Shown one piece after another: positions 59,189 through 64,000 of a DNA stretch of 64,000 bases. The notes below the pieces were generated by a model. The model ran no database searches and had not been told where the DNA came from. It saw only the letters and a list, made by a program, of their open reading frames with translations. Source of the stretch: Streptomyces sp. NBC_01298 (GTDB lineage: Bacteria; Actinomycetota; Actinomycetes; Streptomycetales; Streptomycetaceae); the NCBI RefSeq assembly GCF_035978755.1, contig NZ_CP108414.1, positions 8,680,001-8,744,000 of the forward strand, written 5' to 3'. The position numbers were made by a program, and so were the translations under genes. The stretch's first letter is position 1. Each line of letters begins with the position of its first letter.

Positions 59189-59221
59189 AAACGCTCGGCC
59201 GGACACCCCGGCCGAGCGTTT
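59189..59221 (+). terminator. Terminator after the SLT-domain gene
   Basis: AAACGCTCGGCCGG, loop ACACC, CCGGCCGAGCGTTT and further T: a 14-bp stem with a T-tail, 25 bases after the stop. It is followed by CGTGCCTG repeats (about 59224-59252). Confidence 0.9.
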
Positions 59222-59261
59222 TCGCGTGCCTGCGTGCCTGCGTGCCTGCGTGCCCGAGTCC

Positions 59262-62036
59262 TCAGGGCTGTGCTCCGCTCCGCTCCGCCCGGTCCACCAG
59301 TCGTGAGAGCTCGGTCCGGGAGCGCACTCCGAGCAGGGCGAAGACGTTGCGCAGGTGATGGTCCACGGTGCGCGGGCTGACGGAGAGGCTCAGCGCCACC
59401 TCGCGGTTGGTGGCGCCCTCGGCGACGCGGCGCGCGATGCGCAGCTGCTGCGGGGTCAGGACGGCCAGCCCACCCGTGGGCACCGGGGCCGGTGCGTCAC
59501 CGGTCGCCCGCAGTTCGCCGCGGGTCTGCTCGGCCCAGGCGGGGGCCCCGCAGTGCTCGAAGGCGACCAGTGCGTCCCGCAGCCGGTTCTTCGCCTCGGC
59601 CGGACGGCGCCGGCGCCGCAGCCACTTCCCGTACAGCAGTTGGGTACGGGCCCGCTCGAAGTCGCCGTGCACCGCCTCGTGCCGGGTCAGCGCCAGGGCG
59701 AAGAGGGCGTCGGCGGTGTCGTCCGGCGGGGCGACCAGTGCGCGGCACCGGGCCAGCTGCGCCGGTGCCTGTGGGTCGACGCCCTGGGCGGTCCACAGGG
59801 CGAACTCCTCGACGGCCACCCTCGCCTCCGCCGAAGCCCCGGACAGGACGGCCGCCTCGACGAAGCAGGGCAGGGCGAGCATGCGGACGGCGAAGTGGCC
59901 GCGCCCGGGCCCCGGCCGGGTCAGCGGGCCGAGCCGGGCGGCGGCCTCGAAGGGCCGGCCGCGGCACAGGTCCGCGCGCGCCGAGGCCCATTCGGCCAGC
60001 GTGACCGCCTGGAGCAGTCCGTGCGGGCGGGCGATCTCCACCGCGGCGCCCGCGTGCGCGGCGACCGCCGCCGCTTCGCCCTCGACCGAGGCGACCAGGG
60101 CCAGGATCGCGTGCTGGCCGGCGGCCACGTTGCGCTGCCCGGCCCGGTGGGCGGCGCGCAGACCCTCCTGTGCGTGGCTCCTGGCCCGTGCGTGCTGGCC
60201 GGCCCGCAGTTCGGCGTACGCGAGGTGTTCGAGGATCCGCGGGGTGAGGGAGGCCAGTCCCCGGGACCGGGACACGGCGAGGGCCCGCGCGTTGGCCCGG
60301 CACGCCGCCGGGATGTCGCCGAGCACCAGCGCGGCCACCCCGGCCCGCATCAGGCGTACGGGGTCGTCGTCGTCCCGGGCGCGGTCGAGGACCCGACGCA
60401 GGGGCGACGCGGCCTCGGCCAGGTGCCCGTCGAGGGCCGTACGCAGTCCCGCCCGGTAGTCGCGCCTCGGGTCCTGTGGGGGAGAGGGGAGCGGGGCCTC
60501 GGCGAGGGCCGGCGCCTCGGCGAGAGCGGCGAGGCAGGCCACGGGGTCGCCCGCGGCCCACGCCGCGTCCATCGCCTCCATCCTGGCCTCCAGGGCCGCC
60601 TCCGCGTCGGACGGGTCGAGGCGCTCCGCGGCCATGAGCAGCGCCTGATAGGCGTCGCCGACCGGCCCGTCCCGCAGGGCCATGCTCCCCCGCACGAGTT
60701 CCGTGCGGCCCTGCACCGCGTCGGGGGACGCGCCCTCCCGGGTGGCCGCCAGCAGCCGGCGCGCCCTGCGGGGATGTCCCGACAGGCGGGCGTAGTCCGC
60801 CGCGGCGGTCAGGCGTGCGGTACGGGCGTCCTCGTGGGGGGTGAGCTCGGCGGCCCTGGACAGGGCGGCCGAGCGTTCCATGCCGGACGTCGGCGTGCCG
60901 GGAGCGGCCGCCTCGACGAGGCGGGCTGCGAGGACGGCGTCGGGTCCTTGCACGGCCAGGGCGAGGTGGAGGAGGTGGCGCAGGCGAAAGCGGTCGGCGT
61001 CGATGACCGAGGCGAGCAGCGCGTGGGCGGCCCGCCGCCGCGAGGACGGCGCGCCGGAGTAGACGGTCCGGCGGAGCAGGGAGCCGGCGAAGGCGATGCG
61101 GTCCCCGTCGTGGTGCACCAGTCTCGCTGCCTCGGCGGGGTCCGGCGCGGCCGGGTCCAGTCCGGCTTTGCGGGAGGCCCGCAGGACCAGGGAGGCATCC
61201 GCCCCGGCCGCGTCGGGGTCGGGCTCGTGCGCGGCCGCCGCCAGCAGCAGGAACTGTCGGGTGGCGGTCGGCAGCGGGGCGAGGCGGCCGCCGAAGGTGG
61301 CCCACAGGGCGCCGCCGTCCAGGAGTGGGCGGGGCAGTGGCCGATGGCCGCCGAGCTGATCCGGTGTCAGGCGCTGGGCGAGGGCCGTCAGGACGGCCGG
61401 GTTGCCTTCGGCCTCGGACAGCAACTCCGAGCCTACGGAGGGGTCCAGGTCCCCACCGGTGAGGTCGCGGAGCAGGGCCGCCGCCGCGCCGTCGTCGAGC
61501 GGGCCGAAGCGGACCACGGGCAGCCCCGCGAATTCGGGATCGTCCGCCCGGTGCTCCGCGACCGAGAGCAGGAGTCCGATCGGCCGGGCGGGGTCGGGAC
61601 GTCGTGCGGCCGAGCCGAGGACGGCCCGCGAGGGCGCGTCCCACAGGTGTACGTCGTCCACGCAGACGAGCAGCGGATCTTCCTCGGGGACGTACTGCCT
61701 GAGCAGTTCGGGCAGTACGGCCGGCCGGACCGTTCCGAACGCGGCCCGCGGCGGCGCCGCGCCCCTGCTCTCGGCCGCCGCGCACAGCAGTGCGTGCATG
61801 CCGTCGTAGGGGCGTGGCTCGCCGGGGAGGCGTCGGGGGCGTAGGACCGGCCCGAGGGTGAACGCGTGGGCGGCCCAGGCGAGAAGAGCGCTGCGGCCCA
61901 GGCCGGGCTCCGCCGCGAGCAGCAGTGCCCCGCCGTGTCGGGGCCGGAGCTGATCCGACAGGGCTGCCACAGCTGCCAGTTCGGTCGTCCGGCCGTAGAT
62001 CCGGCAAGGACTTGCCACAGTCGTGTGTCCGGTCAC
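59262..62036 (-). CDS. Large LuxR-family (LAL-type) regulator
   Basis: A 924-residue regulator. The N-terminal AAA-like ATPase begins IYGRTTELAAVAALSDQLRP, with a Walker A-like AAEPGLGRSALL at 41-52 (Arg48 replaces the usual Lys) and Walker B LLVCVDDVHLWD at about 128. A long TPR-like helical middle (about 330-830) follows. The C-terminus holds a LuxR HTH: LTPQQLRIARRVAEGATNREVALSLSVSPRTVDHHLRNVFALLGV. LAL proteins activate secondary-metabolite or catabolic genes. GTG 62036 starts just before the first conserved motif. Downstream of the cutinase gene but behind a terminator. Confidence 0.92.
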   Translation of the reverse strand: MTGHTTVASPCRIYGRTTELAAVAALSDQLRPRHGGALLLAAEPGLGRSALLAWAAHAFTLGPVLRPRRLPGEPRPYDGMHALLCAAAESRGAAPPRAAFGTVRPAVLPELLRQYVPEEDPLLVCVDDVHLWDAPSRAVLGSAARRPDPARPIGLLLSVAEHRADDPEFAGLPVVRFGPLDDGAAAALLRDLTGGDLDPSVGSELLSEAEGNPAVLTALAQRLTPDQLGGHRPLPRPLLDGGALWATFGGRLAPLPTATRQFLLLAAAAHEPDPDAAGADASLVLRASRKAGLDPAAPDPAEAARLVHHDGDRIAFAGSLLRRTVYSGAPSSRRRAAHALLASVIDADRFRLRHLLHLALAVQGPDAVLAARLVEAAAPGTPTSGMERSAALSRAAELTPHEDARTARLTAAADYARLSGHPRRARRLLAATREGASPDAVQGRTELVRGSMALRDGPVGDAYQALLMAAERLDPSDAEAALEARMEAMDAAWAAGDPVACLAALAEAPALAEAPLPSPPQDPRRDYRAGLRTALDGHLAEAASPLRRVLDRARDDDDPVRLMRAGVAALVLGDIPAACRANARALAVSRSRGLASLTPRILEHLAYAELRAGQHARARSHAQEGLRAAHRAGQRNVAAGQHAILALVASVEGEAAAVAAHAGAAVEIARPHGLLQAVTLAEWASARADLCRGRPFEAAARLGPLTRPGPGRGHFAVRMLALPCFVEAAVLSGASAEARVAVEEFALWTAQGVDPQAPAQLARCRALVAPPDDTADALFALALTRHEAVHGDFERARTQLLYGKWLRRRRRPAEAKNRLRDALVAFEHCGAPAWAEQTRGELRATGDAPAPVPTGGLAVLTPQQLRIARRVAEGATNREVALSLSVSPRTVDHHLRNVFALLGVRSRTELSRLVDRAERSGAQP

Positions 62037-62085
62037 GCCGCTGAGGTTACTGCGGTGTAAACAATGGCGGAAGGCCGTACGCAGC

Positions 62086-62119
62086 AGGTGGGAGGCCGAA
62101 GCGGAACGACCTCCCACCT
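62086..62119 (-). terminator. Terminator of the cutinase gene
   Basis: AGGTGGGAGG, 14 bases, CCTCCCACCT, starting 12 bases after the cutinase stop (62132) in its direction, separating it from the LuxR gene. Confidence 0.75.
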
Positions 62120-62131
62120 TTCGGGGTCGGT

Positions 62132-63103
62132 TCAGGAGGTGTGGGGGCAGTTGCCCCGGTACTCCTCGATGGTCAGGCTCGGGCTCGGCACTGGGCAGAG
62201 GAACTGCTCGAAGCGGTTGTCGTTGTCGATGAACCGCTTCAGCCACGAAATGCTGTACTTCGCGATCGTGGTGTCCGCGCTGTTCGGGGTGAAGTGCGTG
62301 GCGTTGTTGAGTTCCAGGTACGCCTTGTCGAGCGAGCTGGGCAGGCTCGTGTAGAAGGGCTCGGAGTGCGTGGCGACCGGTGCGACCGTGTCGCCATCGG
62401 CCCCCACGATCAGGGTCGGGGTCTTGATCTCGGGCCAGGACTTGTCGGTGTTCCAGCCGGTGAGCGCGATCGCCGCCTGCAGCGAAGGCCGGCTCTTGGC
62501 GGCCTCCAGCGTGCCGCCGCCACCCATGGAGTGGCCCATCACACCGAGCCGGCTGCTGTCGATCCTCGTGCGGACGGTGCTGCGCTCCGTCAGGTAGTCC
62601 AGGGCGGAGAGCAGTTGACGTCCCCTGCTGTCGGGCTGGTCGAGGGTGGTGAGCGTGTCGATGGTCATGACGATGAAGCCCTGGGAGGCCAGTCGCGGGC
62701 CGAGCCAGGCGATGGACGACTGGTAGGCGGTGAAGCCGGGTGAGATCACCACGGCGCCGAAGGTCCCGTCCGCGGTGGACGTCGGGTAGTAGATGGTGCC
62801 GCCGCCGAAGCCGGTGACCCCCAGGGAGGAGACGTTGGTCTGCGACACCGCGTAGGAGCCGCGGAGGGCCTCGATGCTCGAGTTGGTCGGGGCCGGGCCC
62901 CGCTCGTACGGGTTGGCCGCGGCCTGCGCCCCGGACGCGGTGAACGTGGCGATCGCGCCGATCGTCACGAGCGCCGCCAGCGCGGACACGAGCGAACGGA
63001 GCCGCGTCCCGCCGCCGGCGGGGTCGACGGAGCGCCCCCTCGTACCGGCGGCGCCGTGGTCGGAGTGGGCCTGGTGGGCGTTCTCGGAGTGTTGCTGCTG
63101 CAC
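62132..63103 (-). CDS. Secreted cutinase / PET-hydrolase-type polyester hydrolase
   Basis: A 323-residue exported serine hydrolase. A signal peptide with a long N-region ends near [12 protein letters not shown], exactly where mature actinobacterial cutinases (TfCut2, LCC) begin. Catalytic residues are Ser192 (GHSMGG), Asp238 ([10 protein letters not shown]) and His270 (NATHF). Substrate-site residues are kept: Phe124 (Tyr60 in TfCut2), Met193, Trp217; position 240 is Val instead of Ile. Cys303 and Cys319 form the C-terminal disulfide. It should hydrolyse cutin, triacylglycerol and aliphatic polyesters, possibly PET. GTG 63103 follows GAGAGGAC. Confidence 0.95.
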   Translation of the reverse strand: MQQQHSENAHQAHSDHGAAGTRGRSVDPAGGGTRLRSLVSALAALVTIGAIATFTASGAQAAANPYERGPAPTNSSIEALRGSYAVSQTNVSSLGVTGFGGGTIYYPTSTADGTFGAVVISPGFTAYQSSIAWLGPRLASQGFIVMTIDTLTTLDQPDSRGRQLLSALDYLTERSTVRTRIDSSRLGVMGHSMGGGGTLEAAKSRPSLQAAIALTGWNTDKSWPEIKTPTLIVGADGDTVAPVATHSEPFYTSLPSSLDKAYLELNNATHFTPNSADTTIAKYSISWLKRFIDNDNRFEQFLCPVPSPSLTIEEYRGNCPHTS

Positions 63104-63315
63104 GACGGAGTCGTCCTCTCGGTCGTGGCGGAGCCGTCCCGGCGGTGGCTCGCCCCCGGCTGCGTGCCGAGGTCCGTGCCGCCTGACGGTGGTTCCCGCC
63201 GCTGTCGCTGGCCGGACCACTGTCACGGCGCACTCCGCGCCCGCACATCGGTGTAATCACCGGTCTCGACGGCGGAACCACCGGTCTCGTCGGTGGACTT
63301 ACCGGGGCGCCGCAG

Positions 63316-63472
63316 GACGTACTGGTCACGCCCTCGGGCCGACCGTCCGCCGCTCGACGTACCGGTCACGCCTTCGGGCAGACCGTCCGCCGCTCGACGT
63401 ACCGGTCACGCCGTCGGGCGCACCGTCCGCCGCCCGATGCCCGGTCACGCCGCCGGGCCGGCCCGCCCGCTC
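63316..63472. repeat. Four tandem copies of a 40-bp unit
   Basis: Units at 63316-63355, 63356-63395, 63396-63435 and a diverged 37-base copy at 63436-63472. The core is GGTCACGCC, then TCGGGC, then ACCGTCCGCCGC. They lie upstream of the cutinase promoter region and end at the regulator's stop. The rest of the gap (63104-63315) holds ACCGGTCTCG short repeats and no gene. Confidence 0.9.
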
Positions 63473-64000
63473 AGCCGCCCGACAGCCGGTACGCGTCCCG
63501 CGCCAGGGTCAGCGCGATCAGGTCCCGGGGCCGGGAGAGCGACTTCGACGTCAGGTGTTCCAGCCGGCGCAGCCGGTTGAAGACCGTGTTGCGGTGGCAG
63601 TACAGCCGGCTCGCCGCGCGGCCCGCCGAACCCTCCGCCGACAGCCAGGCGTCGAGGGTCTCCAGGAGCATCGCCCGGTCCGCCGGGTCCAGGTCCAGCA
63701 GGGGCCCGAGCACCGCCTGGACCAGCTCCGCCGACAGCTCGGGCTGGCGCACCACCAGGGCCGTGGGCAGCCGGTCGGCCAGCCGCACCAGGACCCGTTC
63801 GTCCGGACCGCAGGTCCGCAGCGCGGTCTCCGCCAGCCGCCGGGCCCGGCCCAGTTCGGCCAGCCCGTCCACCACCGGGCTGATGCCGCCCGGCCCCGGG
63901 CAGCGGTCCGCGAGTTCCGCCGCGAGATCGGCCGGGGAGGAGTCGCCCAGCGCCACCACGGCCAGCTCCCGCTCCGTGCGCATCCGCCAGAACAGCCGCA
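63471..64000 (-). CDS. PucR/CdaR-type regulator, C-terminal part (runs off the right edge)
   Basis: The frame stays open to 64000, where it reads RLFWRMRTERELAVVALG. The C-terminal PucR HTH is clear: LLETLDAWLSAEGSAGRAASRLYCHRNTVFNRLRRLEHLTSKSLSRPRDLIALTLARDAYRL, with the middle GGDEF-like or CdaR segment before it. PucR proteins activate purine, amine or sugar-acid catabolism. The target is outside the window. The internal ATG at 63983 is not taken as the start. Confidence 0.88.
   Translation of the reverse strand, partial: RLFWRMRTERELAVVALGDSSPADLAAELADRCPGPGGISPVVDGLAELGRARRLAETALRTCGPDERVLVRLADRLPTALVVRQPELSAELVQAVLGPLLDLDPADRAMLLETLDAWLSAEGSAGRAASRLYCHRNTVFNRLRRLEHLTSKSLSRPRDLIALTLARDAYRLSGG

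Noticed and set aside
59355..61844. 829-codon plus-strand frame
   Set aside because: Antisense of the LuxR regulator, whose HTH and Walker B motifs are clear on the minus strand.
63316..63472. CRISPR array
   Set aside because: Units are contiguous 40-bp tandem repeats without unique spacers, and no cas gene is present.
1..64000. tRNA, rRNA, replication origin or attachment site
   Set aside because: No cloverleaf, rRNA motif, DnaA-box cluster or integrase was recognised on either strand by eye; a covariance-model scan could not be run.

Overview
The window is a high-GC actinobacterial chromosome segment, almost certainly Streptomyces. The evidence is third-position G/C codon bias, frequent GTG starts, many TetR/MFS pairs, a rare TTA codon, and genes typical of the genus (DUF6131, DUF3618, BldG/RsbW-type partner-switching proteins, a secreted SLT-domain protein). 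No rRNA, tRNA, CRISPR array or conserved core operon was seen. It reads as accessory or arm-like DNA, dense in resistance, efflux and stress genes and marked by decay: an internally deleted corA, two single-base frameshifts, two gene fragments and one IS110-family element.

Region 1 (1-31.6 kb) holds small regulator-plus-target modules. They are: a PIG-L deacetylase (cut by the edge), a GT1 glycosyltransferase, a patatin lipase and a TTA-containing secreted S33 peptidase; an FAD monooxygenase / true TetR-like repressor / 14-TM efflux trio with two identical palindromic operators; nadE; PadR with an acyl-CoA dehydrogenase; TetR with an NmrA-like protein around a 31-bp inverted repeat; a second glycosyltransferase; a stand-alone protein with two tandem deaminase-fold repeats, only the first keeping zinc ligands; an SDR; a thioredoxin-reductase-like / MFS / GNAT cluster opposite an XRE-cupin regulator; a methyltransferase with a histidine-rich N-terminus; the corA remnant; TetR opposite a frameshifted MFS gene; a TetR-SRPBCC fusion opposite a GNAT; AraC; a GH29 fucosidase; and the IS110 element.

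Region 2 (31.9-47.7 kb) is a stress and partner-switching block. Small envelope or stress proteins (DUF6131, DUF3618, SH3, hemerythrin, PRC-barrel, VanZ, MscS) are separated by strong hairpin terminators. They lead into a SigB/SigF-type sigma factor with a STAS antagonist and a MEDS-ATPase in one operon, two more RsbW-like ATPases, another STAS protein, and a 1341-residue soluble hybrid histidine kinase (five exact 276-bp HAMP repeats). The kinase is translationally coupled (ATGA) to an ANTAR-GAF-PAS-SpoIIE phosphatase. Together these look like a signalling circuit that controls the sigma factor.

Region 3 (47.7-64 kb) is mixed: N-formylglutamate amidohydrolase, GNAT, a close blasticidin-S deaminase homologue, a GH16-like protein without signal peptide, a frameshifted BNR/Ycf48-type secreted protein, a DRE-TIM metallolyase opposite a methyltransferase, DUF4230, a TIM-barrel protein, hexose-6-phosphate mutarotase, a Tat-exported class A beta-lactamase, a secreted SLT-domain protein, a large LuxR regulator, a secreted cutinase closely resembling PET hydrolases, four 40-bp tandem repeats and the end of a PucR-type regulator.
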